This document shows positions 35,499 to 43,880 of a DNA stretch of 64,000 nt, in pieces. Below the pieces are notes generated by a model. The model did no database searches. It was not told where the DNA came from and was given only the letters and a program-made list of their open reading frames with translations. The position numbers and the translations under genes were made by a program. Source of the stretch: Litoreibacter roseus (GTDB lineage Bacteria > Pseudomonadota > Alphaproteobacteria > Rhodobacterales > Rhodobacteraceae); the NCBI RefSeq assembly GCF_009811795.1, contig NZ_BLJE01000004.1, positions 1 to 64,000 on the forward strand. The letters are read 5' to 3'. Within the stretch, counting starts at the first letter, position 1. Each line of letters opens with the position of its first letter.

Positions 35499-38400
35499 TC
35501 ATGCCGTTTGTCCCGCGGTTCTGGCTGGCTGCGATCCCTTGTCGGATTCCCAAAAAAGCAATCGGTACAGTGCAGGAACGTAGAAGAGCGCCAGGATCGA
35601 CGCGATGCCGAGGCCGCCAATCATGAGCGTTGCCATCGGCTCCCACAGGGCACCGCCGCCGATGGCCATAGGGGCAAGGCCAAGCACCGTGGTCAGCGAG
35701 GTCAGCAGAATAGGTCGAAACCGTGTCTGCGCGGCCCGTACAATAGCGTCGTCCAGTGGCAGGGCTTCACGTTCGATGTCGATCTGGTCAATCAGAACGA
35801 TGGCATTGTTAATGATGATCCCGCTCAGCGCGATCATTCCCAACGTGCCAAAAAAGCTCAGCGGTTGGCCAAATCCGATCAGCGCAAGAGGGACGCCGGC
35901 GACCACCAGCGGCACGCAGAGCAACGTCAGACCGACACGGCGGAACGAGTTGAACTGGATCATCAACGCGAGCAGCATCACGGTGATCGCAGCCGGAAAT
36001 CCTGCGCCCAGTTTCGTGCGGACTTCGCCAGCCTGTTCAACCTCACCGCCGATTTTAACTTCATAGGCAGCGCCCAACTCCTCTGACAGCCTGTCGAGGG
36101 TCGGCTGGATGTGTTTGACCAGATCGAAAGCCGAGAGTTCAGAGGAAATCGCGCTGATGGTGACGGTGCGGCGCTGATCCAGTCGGCGCTGCGATGAGAA
36201 TTCCAGATCTGGCTCAAGCTGGGCAATCTGATCGAGAGATACAATCTGGTCATCCGTTGCGATGGATAGATTGGCAATGTCCTCGAAACTATCACGCGCG
36301 GATTCCTCGCCGCGAAGAACGATGGGGATCTGCCTGTCGGTATCGCGGAAGACGGATACTTGCGCGCCGTCAAGGAACCCCTCCAGCGCCTCCGACACCG
36401 TCTGCGAACTGAGGCCATATTCGCGCACGCGATCTTGCGCAATCACGATGCGACCCCGCAAGAGACGGCTGCCCCAATCGTTCTGATTTTCGACCATGCC
36501 AGGCGCGGAAGTGAATGACTGCTCGACCTCGTAGGCTGCTGCGAGGAGCTTGTCGGCGTCGGGGCCAGAGATTTCTACCTCGATCCCTGGTTCGCGCCCA
36601 CCCATGGCCAGACGTTTGAGCCGCGCACGGGCGTTTGGAAACGCCTGCGCGATGTGAGCGTTAGCGCGGTCGATGACGTCCGCCGACGCCTCGAAGGTGG
36701 TTGTGTTGACGATGAAGAAGGCGGAGGCTGGATCAGTATCCGCAGGGTCCAGCGTCAAGACAAAGCGGGGGCCGCCAAAGCCGACGAAAGCTGTGGCATC
36801 GACCACTTCGGGATTGATCTCTTGATCGATCAGCCAGTCGCTGAGCCGTTTGGTTGCATGTTCAGTCTCCGAGATATCGGTGCCCCTCGGCAGATCTAAA
36901 TAAACTAGGAATTGGTTGCGCTCCGACAGCGGAAACAGTTGCTGGCGGACGTTGCCCATCTGGCTGATCGACAGGGCAAGCACGCCGACCGTCACCAGCA
37001 CCGCGATCCATGGGGCGCGCATGATCCAGGCCACAACGCGTCCGTATGCGCGTGCAAGATGGTCAAAAGGACCCGGTTTCTGGTTTTTCTGAGGTTCCGG
37101 CAGGATCCAAACGGCAAGCAGAGGCAGCAAATAAAGCGCGGACAGAAAAGACCCAGTCAACATAAGTGCGACAACTGCACCCAGAGAATAGCCGTATTCC
37201 CCTTCCGTGCCATCCAGCAGGAACAACGGCAGGAAAGCCGAGACTGTCGTGATCGAGGCGATCAGCAGCGGTAGGGTGTACTGGCGGCCCGCAGCGAGTG
37301 CTGCTTCCTTACGCGCAGCACCCTCGCGGATCCGGCGGTCCATGTCTTCGATGATCACCAGGCCGTTGTCGACCAGCAGTCCGAGGGAGATTATTATTGC
37401 CGCAATGGAGACCTGCTGGAGCTCCACGCCGAAGGCAGGCATGAGTGTAAATGCAAAGGCGACGGCAAAGGGCACAATTGAGGCAATGACTAGCGCCTGC
37501 TGGTAACCCAAAAAAACGAACATCACCAGCAGGACCACAACGAAGGTTTGAAGCATGTTGTTTAGGGCATTGTTGACGGACTCCTCCACTACTTCTGGCT
37601 GGAAAGTGGAAAAGGCGACCTCGACGCCCCAGGGTTGATCTGCCTCAAAGTCCGCGAGCAGTTCCCGCAGATCCGCGCCCACTGCTACGATATCCTCGCC
37701 CGCATACATTTCGGCGGAGAGCAGGATCGCACGGGTGCCATTGAAGTAGATCGGTTGCTGAACGGGATCGGCAAGGCCGCGCTGGACAGTGACCAGATCC
37801 CCCAACCTGACCAAACCGATACCCGACAACTCGACAAGGGTGTTTTCAATGTCTTCGATGGATGCGAAATCACCGGAGGTTTCAAGCGCGATCCTTTGCC
37901 CATCCGAAACGACGGACCCGGCAGGGAGCCGCACGTTCTGTTCACGCAGCGCGTTGATGACGGGGTTTATCGTTGTGCCGATGGTGGCCAGACGCTCGCG
38001 GTCCACCTCAAGCAAGATGCGTTCCTCCTGAACCCCATAGAGAGTAACGGCAGAAATCTCATCCATGCCATAGATACGGTCGCGCAGGTCCTCGGCAAAC
38101 CGTTCGGCCTGTCGGGGCGTGAAACCATCGGCGGTCAGAGCGATGGTTGCAATCGCGACATCGCCGAAATCAGTGTTTACAATCGGCCCTTGGGTGTTTG
38201 CAGGCATGCCGCGCCCGGCGTCCTGCATATCGTCGTCGATCTCGGAAAACACGGCATCAATGCCATCCTCGGGCACGGAGGTCTCCAGATCAATCTGAAG
38301 GATCGCCACGCCCGAGATCAGTTGCGTGCGCACTTCATCCACGCCGGGGATCGCGCGCGCGGTCTCTTCCAGCGGTCTTGCCACAAGCTCTTCGAGCTGC

Positions 38401-38573
38401 GTCAGGGTAAGACCGGGGTTGGCCGCAACGACCACGGCGGTCCGAACGGTGATCGCAGGGTCCTCACGCTTGGGAAAGCCCAAGTATGTGCCTAGGCCTA
38501 ACGCCACGATCAAAATCATCATCAGCGTCGTGACCCGCGTGTTCTTCAGACCCATTCCGGTGAGAGAGGTCAT
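35499..38573 (-). CDS. RND efflux pump, inner membrane subunit
   Basis: 1024 aa, AcrB/HAE1-like. Two repeated halves of membrane helices and large periplasmic loops. Landmarks: N-terminal TGMGLKNTRVTTLMMILIV, GLLVDNGLVIIEDMDRR with the proton-relay acidic pair in TM4, FLPLFLLDGTEGEYGYSLG, and GIIINNAIVLIDQIDIER in the second half. Start overlaps the adaptor stop (ATGA). Exports toxic lipophilic compounds; near an aromatic cluster it may expel phenols or solvents. Confidence 0.9.
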   Translation of the reverse strand: MTSLTGMGLKNTRVTTLMMILIVALGLGTYLGFPKREDPAITVRTAVVVAANPGLTLTQLEELVARPLEETARAIPGVDEVRTQLISGVAILQIDLETSVPEDGIDAVFSEIDDDMQDAGRGMPANTQGPIVNTDFGDVAIATIALTADGFTPRQAERFAEDLRDRIYGMDEISAVTLYGVQEERILLEVDRERLATIGTTINPVINALREQNVRLPAGSVVSDGQRIALETSGDFASIEDIENTLVELSGIGLVRLGDLVTVQRGLADPVQQPIYFNGTRAILLSAEMYAGEDIVAVGADLRELLADFEADQPWGVEVAFSTFQPEVVEESVNNALNNMLQTFVVVLLVMFVFLGYQQALVIASIVPFAVAFAFTLMPAFGVELQQVSIAAIIISLGLLVDNGLVIIEDMDRRIREGAARKEAALAAGRQYTLPLLIASITTVSAFLPLFLLDGTEGEYGYSLGAVVALMLTGSFLSALYLLPLLAVWILPEPQKNQKPGPFDHLARAYGRVVAWIMRAPWIAVLVTVGVLALSISQMGNVRQQLFPLSERNQFLVYLDLPRGTDISETEHATKRLSDWLIDQEINPEVVDATAFVGFGGPRFVLTLDPADTDPASAFFIVNTTTFEASADVIDRANAHIAQAFPNARARLKRLAMGGREPGIEVEISGPDADKLLAAAYEVEQSFTSAPGMVENQNDWGSRLLRGRIVIAQDRVREYGLSSQTVSEALEGFLDGAQVSVFRDTDRQIPIVLRGEESARDSFEDIANLSIATDDQIVSLDQIAQLEPDLEFSSQRRLDQRRTVTISAISSELSAFDLVKHIQPTLDRLSEELGAAYEVKIGGEVEQAGEVRTKLGAGFPAAITVMLLALMIQFNSFRRVGLTLLCVPLVVAGVPLALIGFGQPLSFFGTLGMIALSGIIINNAIVLIDQIDIEREALPLDDAIVRAAQTRFRPILLTSLTTVLGLAPMAIGGGALWEPMATLMIGGLGIASILALFYVPALYRLLFWESDKGSQPARTAGQTA

Positions 38574-39703
38574 TGAGTGACCTCCGCCGTTTCATTCCAC
38601 AGGCTGACACGTTGATCCGGGTAGAGAAATGGGACCCCGGCTGTCACAACGCGGTCACCGGGCTTCAAACCGCCGCTGACAATCATCTCCGTGCCGTCAA
38701 TGCCGGCGATTACCACGTCACGCTTTGCAAGAACGCCATCTTTCACGACAAAGACTTGCCCACTCCGCTTCTGTCCGTCTGCCCTGACACGTGCGAGGTC
38801 TACCGTGAGGTGCGTGGCAAGGGCGCTTACGGGCAGCAAGATGCCTTGAGTGTCTTGCTCAATGGGCAGTTCGATGACCGTCTCAACCGCCATTCCGGAC
38901 CGCAAATTTTCGGGTGTTTCCTCAAGTTTGACGATAACCGGAAACGCGGAAACGGCAGGCGCGCGCCGCGCTATTTCAGAAATTCGGGCAGGAAGGGAGA
39001 CATCGGGCTGATCTGCGGAACGTATCACTACCGCATCGCCAAGGGAAAGTTGGGAGACGACATGATAACTGACAAGGATGCGGGCCTGAAGCCCGTTGTC
39101 CTGGTAGAGTGTGACAACAGGCTGGCCGGGCTGGACCGCACCAAAATTCTGAACCTCGATGCTGTTCACAATTGAATCGAAAGGCGCCAGTAGCTGAGTG
39201 TCGGCGTTGCTACCGCGCACAAGATCAAGAGTCCTGCGAAGCTGCTCAACACGGGCCAACGCCTGATCGCGGGCCGTAACGGCACGATCCCGTGCCACGC
39301 GGGATGCAACGTTTCTTTCAAATAGCTGAATTTGACGGTCGGCCTCGTCGCGCGCGTTTTGCAACCCGCTTTCCGCTTCGGCCAACGCGGCTTCCGCCTG
39401 TTGTTTCTGCAAATCGAAGTCTTCGGGATTAATCGTCAACAGCACGTCGCCCTTGGCAACGTTCTGACCAATTTGCAGGTCAACAGCTCCCAAGCGCCCG
39501 CCGACCTCGAATGCCAGTTGTGTAATTTGCGGAGGCTCCAGTATGGCAGGAAAGGTTCGAAGCTGTGTCGAAGACGAATGCTGTGCCACCACTGTTTTGA
39601 CGGCTCGCACCGGATCGTCGGACTGTGTCGTCTCGTCTTCGTTGCCCGGAAGACAGGCCATAAGAAGAAGCACGGCAGATAGGGCGGCGAGGGGGCGGAT
39701 CAT
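38570..39703 (-). CDS. RND efflux periplasmic adaptor (lipoprotein)
   Basis: 377 aa. Lipoprotein signal with lipobox LLMAC (Cys20), then biotinyl-lipoyl half-motifs (LAFEVGGRLGAVDLQIGQ and VASRVARDRAVTA hairpin coiled coil near residues 95-160) and beta-barrel domain (VVTLYQDNGLQARILVSY). The ATG at 39703 was chosen because it starts the signal; the open frame continues 44 codons upstream through the operator and is not coding. No outer membrane TolC-like gene is in the operon. Confidence 0.88.
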   Translation of the reverse strand: MIRPLAALSAVLLLMACLPGNEDETTQSDDPVRAVKTVVAQHSSSTQLRTFPAILEPPQITQLAFEVGGRLGAVDLQIGQNVAKGDVLLTINPEDFDLQKQQAEAALAEAESGLQNARDEADRQIQLFERNVASRVARDRAVTARDQALARVEQLRRTLDLVRGSNADTQLLAPFDSIVNSIEVQNFGAVQPGQPVVTLYQDNGLQARILVSYHVVSQLSLGDAVVIRSADQPDVSLPARISEIARRAPAVSAFPVIVKLEETPENLRSGMAVETVIELPIEQDTQGILLPVSALATHLTVDLARVRADGQKRSGQVFVVKDGVLAKRDVVIAGIDGTEMIVSGGLKPGDRVVTAGVPFLYPDQRVSLWNETAEVTQ

Positions 39704-39717
39704 TGCGTTACCTTTCG

Positions 39718-39769
39718 TGGTATTTGCCAGTACCGTCTTGCCGATCAGATATGGTACTGATAAATACCA
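39718..39769. promoter_or_regulatory. Paired TetR operator between RND pump and tetR genes
   Basis: TGGTATTTGCCAGTACC (39718-39734) faces GGTACTGATAAATACCA (39753-39769); the arms are inverted copies matching at 15 of 17 positions, with 18 bases between. Each arm is itself a GGTA-N8-TACC dyad. This is the expected form of two dimer sites of a local TetR repressor. The same motif occurs as a perfect palindrome at 29153-29172. Confidence 0.75.
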
Positions 39770-39796
39770 AGTCAAGAAGAATTTTGGGAACGTCAG

Positions 39797-40432
39797 ATGT
39801 GTGCCGATAAATCTCAGGCCGTTAACCTTGCTCAAGACAGGCGAAAGCGGGTGATCCTCGATGCCGCCCGGACACTATTCATCGAAAAGGGGTTTGAGCA
39901 GACATCACTGGATATGATCATCGCGCGTACGGGTGGATCCCGGCGGAATATCTATGATCTTTTCGGTAACAAGGAGGGCTTGTTTGAAGCGGTCATGAAG
40001 GATCAACTTGGAAGGATCCTATCAGGAACGCACGTCCCCAAATCCGCGGAGGACGGGGTATCCATCCAATCGCAGCTTGAGGCAATCGGGACCGAGTTCC
40101 TGATGGGATTGCTCCAGCCGACTGTCTTGCGAACCTTGCGCCAATTCATCGTTGCGGCGGGAGAGCGACCAGATTTGGGGCAACAAGCGTACGCTGCGGG
40201 TCCCGCTGTTCTCTACGAACGGCTTGAAACCTATTTCTCAGCGCTTGTCGCCGAAGGCAAACTGGACCTGCCTGACGTTGAAGTCGCTTCTCGCGCCCTT
40301 ACCGAGATGATCAAAGGGGGGCTGGAGTTAAAGGCAATGATGACGGGTGACTATGAAGTTTCGACAAAGCAAATTAGACGCCAGGTATCCAAAGCAGTGC
40401 TCTTGTTCCTACACGGTGCTTTGCCGCGTTGA
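39797..40432 (+). CDS. TetR/AcrR-family repressor of the RND pump
   Basis: 211 aa. N-terminal helix-turn-helix: RKRVILDAARTLFIEKGFEQ, then TSLDMIIARTGGSRRNIYDLFGNKEGLF. The C-terminal half is of the AefR-like TetR_C type (RTLRQFIVAAGERPDLGQ). It is divergent from the adaptor gene, with the paired operator in between, so it very likely represses the pump and itself. Confidence 0.87.
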   Translation: MCADKSQAVNLAQDRRKRVILDAARTLFIEKGFEQTSLDMIIARTGGSRRNIYDLFGNKEGLFEAVMKDQLGRILSGTHVPKSAEDGVSIQSQLEAIGTEFLMGLLQPTVLRTLRQFIVAAGERPDLGQQAYAAGPAVLYERLETYFSALVAEGKLDLPDVEVASRALTEMIKGGLELKAMMTGDYEVSTKQIRRQVSKAVLLFLHGALPR

Positions 40433-40900
40433 AATCGGTCTATTCGTGCGTCACTCGGAGCTCAACCTGACAGCTTACAATTGTCGCAAGAAAATCGAGA
40501 TGGCTCTCACAGCTGCCGCCCAGAATCCCCGCAAACTGATGAAGCTCGGGCCAATAGTTCCGGGCTCCACCTGACGAAGCAAGTGGAGAATCCACAGGCC
40601 AAACGGATTGCCTTGATAACCGCTCCAAGCTGATAAGATCGGATAAGTTTTTCAACGAGATCAGGCCGATATGCAAGACGAATGAAAGTCGGTTTGTTTA
40701 CGTCTGTTCCTGTGTTTGAAGCGCACAGCGTTTCGATCCGAAGATCATCATCGCTCCTAATAGATTCGCGGAAAATTATGATGGGATCCATGGCGCCAAA
40801 GTTGTCGTTGAGATATGGCCGCTCAATATCCCGTTAATGCCTCGTGGTACGCTGGCATACGTGCGGCTTTCGTCAGTATTTGATATGGTTGCAGGTCTGA
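40433..40900. other. Intergenic, no gene recognised
   Basis: Open frames of up to 94 codons occur (for example 40507-40791 on the minus strand) but none has recognisable domains or a good ribosome site. It may be the eroded end of a lost gene. Confidence 0.4.
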
Positions 40901-41329
40901 CTATTCGTTTGTCCAGTCAGTCGTGGTCGGCCCAGTCCTTATCTCAAGCATTTGGACGTCGCCGTCTCGCGCCGCCATCCGGTGCGGAACGCCCTCGGGT
41001 GTGAGTACAACCGTACCAGCCTCGAACACCTGTTCCGCATCTGGATCGATGGAAGTCCCGACCCCCAGATACATGGTGTCCTCGACGACCAAGGACATAC
41101 GGGCGTTGGGATGGCTGTGCGGTGGAAAAATGCTGCAGGCTTTCATAATCGCATTCGCGCCGAAAGCACCTTCGGCATCCATCGCTCCGGACATTATGGC
41201 CGACGACACGCCTTCAATCGGTGTTTGGTTCAGCGGCATTTCGGTAAGGCTCAGCTTTGACACTTCAGCGATCAGTACCGTAGGCATTGCTGCAACCGTG
41301 ATCATTGCGGTGGTCCGGAAGAAGGTCAC
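40901..41329 (-). CDS. Cupin-domain protein, possibly exported
   Basis: 142 aa. The N-terminus (residues 1-22, MITVAAMPTVLIAEVS) resembles a signal peptide. One cupin core: SIFPPHSHPNARMSLVVED, then GTVVLTPEGVPHRMAARDGDVQMLEIR, with His ligands in PPHSHP. It starts at a GTG 8-9 bases after AGGAG. It is divergent from a truncated TetR fragment, probably its former regulator. Function unknown. Confidence 0.75.
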   Translation of the reverse strand: MTFFRTTAMITVAAMPTVLIAEVSKLSLTEMPLNQTPIEGVSSAIMSGAMDAEGAFGANAIMKACSIFPPHSHPNARMSLVVEDTMYLGVGTSIDPDAEQVFEAGTVVLTPEGVPHRMAARDGDVQMLEIRTGPTTTDWTNE

Positions 41330-41400
41330 GGAATTAATCTCCTGCTAGTTATATTTAACATGCTCGTTAGTTCATAAATCGCGAGAATTAAAAGACTGGT

Positions 41401-41523
41401 GGGTTCAACAATATTCAGCGCGATCGCCCGGCGATCACAGATGACGGTAAAATTATCGATGCGGTCACCGATAGGTTTTGGGAAAAGGGTTTTGCGGAGA
41501 CGACCATTAGCGATCTGTTTGAG
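41401..41523 (+). pseudogene. TetR-family regulator, N-terminal fragment
   Basis: One frame reads RDRPAITDDGKIIDAVTDRF, then WEKGFAETTISDLFEGT, the DNA-binding start of a TetR/AcrR protein (like DAAMDLFWEKGFEATSI). The helix-turn-helix is cut off exactly where the IS6 end begins (41524). It was probably the divergent regulator of the neighbouring cupin gene, lost on IS6 insertion or deletion. Confidence 0.7.
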
Positions 41524-42385
41524 GGTACTGTTGCGTTAATTCCTTTTGGTCGAGGCTGGCGTCAGTGCAGACCTAGGGGCACGCGGCAATATCGAACAGC
41601 ATGCTGATGAATTCGATCTTGCCCGTGAAGCTTGGTCGCCTGTGATGGATATGGCCGCGTTTGATGGTTCGGATGGTTTCTATCCCACTCAGGGTTGCCT
41701 TGGCTGATCGTAAGGACCGGAAACTCTGGCGGTATCAAAGCAGCCGTTTCATCGCGGCATGATCGCTTTCAATGAGATTGTTTCGCCACTTTTTGTCGAT
41801 ATGTCGGATGCTGTCAAAATGTGGATCCTATCGGTAGTCGATCTCACGGATGACGCGCCGGTAGGTGTGGGCCTTGTCAGTACAGATCGTGACCGGTCGG
41901 TGCAGGCGAACGCGTTCGACCGCTCTATTCAGAAAGGTCTTCGCTGCTTTTGCATCTCGCCGTGCTGTGAGCCGGAAGTCGACCATCTGTCCCTTTGCAT
42001 CGATGGCTCGCCATAGGTAGCGCCATTTGTCGCCGACGCGGATGTAGGTCTCATCCCGCGCCAGGCAGGCGATCACGCAGTGATCTACCGAGAGGGGATG
42101 TGCCAGTCGACGCTCGCCCGCCGCTGGTGCTTCTTGGTCCGTTTCGCCAGCTCGGGACCGAACTTCTGCACCCAGCGATACACAATCGAGCGATCAATGG
42201 CGATGCCGCGTTCTGCCATGAGATCAGCGACATTCTGATAGGACAGCGAATAGCACAGGTACCAACGCACGGCTCAGAGTATAACCTCGCGCGGGAAGCG
42301 GTTATGCTTGAATGGGGGCCGACGGGGCATGCTCAACCTCGAAAGCCCGAATTTCGCCATACAAATCGATTAATGCAAAAGCCCC
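41524..42385 (-). mobile_element. IS6-family element, decayed
   Basis: About 862 bp, the size usual for IS6. The left end begins GGTACTGTTGCGTTAAT at 41524 and the right end, read inward, is GGGGCTTTTGCATTAAT from 42385; these match at 13 of 17 positions, as worn terminal inverted repeats. The single transposase gene fills the element and is dead. It joins a TetR fragment on the left to an ABC permease fragment on the right. Confidence 0.7.
41573..42330 (-). pseudogene. IS6-family transposase, broken
   Basis: Reading from the ATG at 42330: MPRRPPFKHNRFPREVIL, stop, AVRWYLCYSLSYQNVADLMA, then RTKKHQRRASVDWH, a frameshift, DETYIRVGDKWRYLWRAIDA, TDKAHTYRRVIREIDYR, stop, DPHFDSIRHIDKKWRNNLIE, KRLL, stop, YRQSFRSLRSAKATLSGIET and IRTIKRGHI. 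This covers the HTH and the DDE core of an IS6 transposase (about 240 aa) with three nonsense codons and one frameshift near 42080. Confidence 0.88.
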
Positions 42386-43116
42386 TCTTAAAAGCAGTTC
42401 TGTTCGTGGTCATCAATCTAGCGATTGATATCCCAAGCCGTCTCAGTCCGCCGAGCGCCGGGTGGCTTTTAGGAACTGACGCCTTAGGGCGCGACATTCT
42501 ATCAAGGCTTCTACATGGCGCGCGGTGGTCGCTTGGCTTTGCATTTCTCATCTCCGTTATCGGCCTGTGCGTTGGTACGCTCGCGGGCCTTGCAGCGGCT
42601 CGAAGTGGCGGGTTGGTAGATTGGATCGTCATGCGCACAACAGACACCTTCCTCGCCTTTCCCGATCTCGTTACCGCCGTCGTAATCGCAGGCATGTTGG
42701 GGGCGGAAACCGAAGGTTTGATCTTCGGCCTGACAATAACCGGATGGACGCGGTACGCGCGGGGTATTCGGGCTGTCACTGCAAACGCGCGGATGTGTTT
42801 GGCAGGCATGTCACCGATCAGTATTGCCCGCCGGCACTATCTACCATCACTCTTACCATCTCTGACAATCCTCTAGGCGGGTATATTCGCCCGCGCAATT
42901 CTTGGCATTCCCGCCTTAGATTTTCTTGGTTTTGGCGTGCAGCCGCCGTTGCCCAGATGGGGGACCATACTACTGGACGCGCGCATCCACATGCGCTCGA
43001 CGCCGCTCGAAATAATTTGGCTTGAGCTCACCATAGTCGCATGCATGATGGCAATCAATATGGTGGGCGACGTTTTACGGGACGCGTTTGCGGAACAGGA
43101 CACCCAGCATAACTGA
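42386..43116 (+). pseudogene. NikC/DppC-type permease, truncated copy
   Basis: One frame is homologous through its length to the intact permease at 8844-9638: GWLLGTDALGRDILSRLLHG, TTDTFLAFPDLVTAVVIAGM, RRHYLPSLLPSLTIL, then an in-frame TAG (42874), AGIFARAILGIPAL, GFGVQPPLPRWGTILLDARI and DVLRDAFAEQD. The first residues (KAVLFVVINLAIDI) come instead from the end of a NikB-type permease, so a deletion has fused nikB end to nikC start. It is the debris of a second importer operon related to the one at 5-9.6 kb. Confidence 0.88.
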
Positions 43117-43829
43117 CAGCGATAATTCCGATTTTTAGAGGCGCGTCAGTAGAATCTAAGCCGCTTACAATTTCTGTATCGGGGTCACATAGCCGATACC
43201 CATGGTTAGTCTTTTCATGATTGTACACTCATAGCAGGCGATTGACATACTGGTGCATCTCATAATGCTATCGAGGTCGTGCTGTATTTGTCGCAAGATC
43301 TCCCTGGCTACCGATAACCACACTTATCCTACACAAGATAGCTAGGTGAACCGTACCTATTTTCAATATACAGATAATTTTGTTTGCCTATGAGCATCTC
43401 GAATGAATTACTATCCAATTGAACGGAGGTTCAATAGCTGGGCGTTGGATGCCGACCCGGTGGAGTCTCAGATAAACCGCTATTGAGTAGTAGCTTAAGC
43501 ATTGTGATAGCTAAGGAACTGTTCGGGGTTCATCAAGCCCGACTATGCGGCTTTCGCTCCGGAGAGCGATCATCACCAAGCGCGTGCCCAACGCAACACC
43601 ACCGTTCTCAAGAGCTTTTTTATATGATGCCGTCGGGAGTTCTGTTGAACAAACCTGTCCCGACTGGCTATCTCACTCCAATGTGCATAATCGCGCAGAT
43701 GGAAAATTGCGAAGAAGATCCGATTATTGCATACGCGCTTAACGGGTGTCCAATCCATCGCAACACAAATCTGAACGACACGTCGATAGTTAAAGGGAAA
43801 CTGGATATCTGCTAATTAAAACCGAAGAT
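43117..43829. other. AT-rich region, no gene recognised
   Basis: This region is visibly richer in A and T than its surroundings. A 110-codon plus-strand frame (43483-43815) is the only long one; it has no recognisable domain and an atypical composition for this window. I take it as non-coding or foreign debris. Confidence 0.4.
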
Positions 43830-43855
43830 TCCGCACTCTCAATTCAGAGCGCGGA
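43830..43855 (-). terminator. Terminator of the iorAB-type operon
   Basis: TCCGC-A-CTCT, loop CAATTC, AGAG-C-GCGGA: a stem of nine pairs with one mismatch, 25 bases past the molybdopterin subunit stop on the minus strand. In that direction it is followed by AATCTTCGGTTTTAATT, T-rich as for an intrinsic terminator. Confidence 0.6.
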
Positions 43856-43880
43856 CCTTGCGAGACATGTTGGGCGGCCT

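Noticed and set aside
40507-40791. 94-codon minus-strand frame after the TetR gene
   Set aside because: No domain or ribosome site recognised; left as intergenic.
43483-43815. 110-codon frame, with PIIAYALNGCPI faintly like a YHYH-domain segment
   Set aside because: The similarity is only a few residues, there is no convincing ribosome site, and composition differs from nearby genes.
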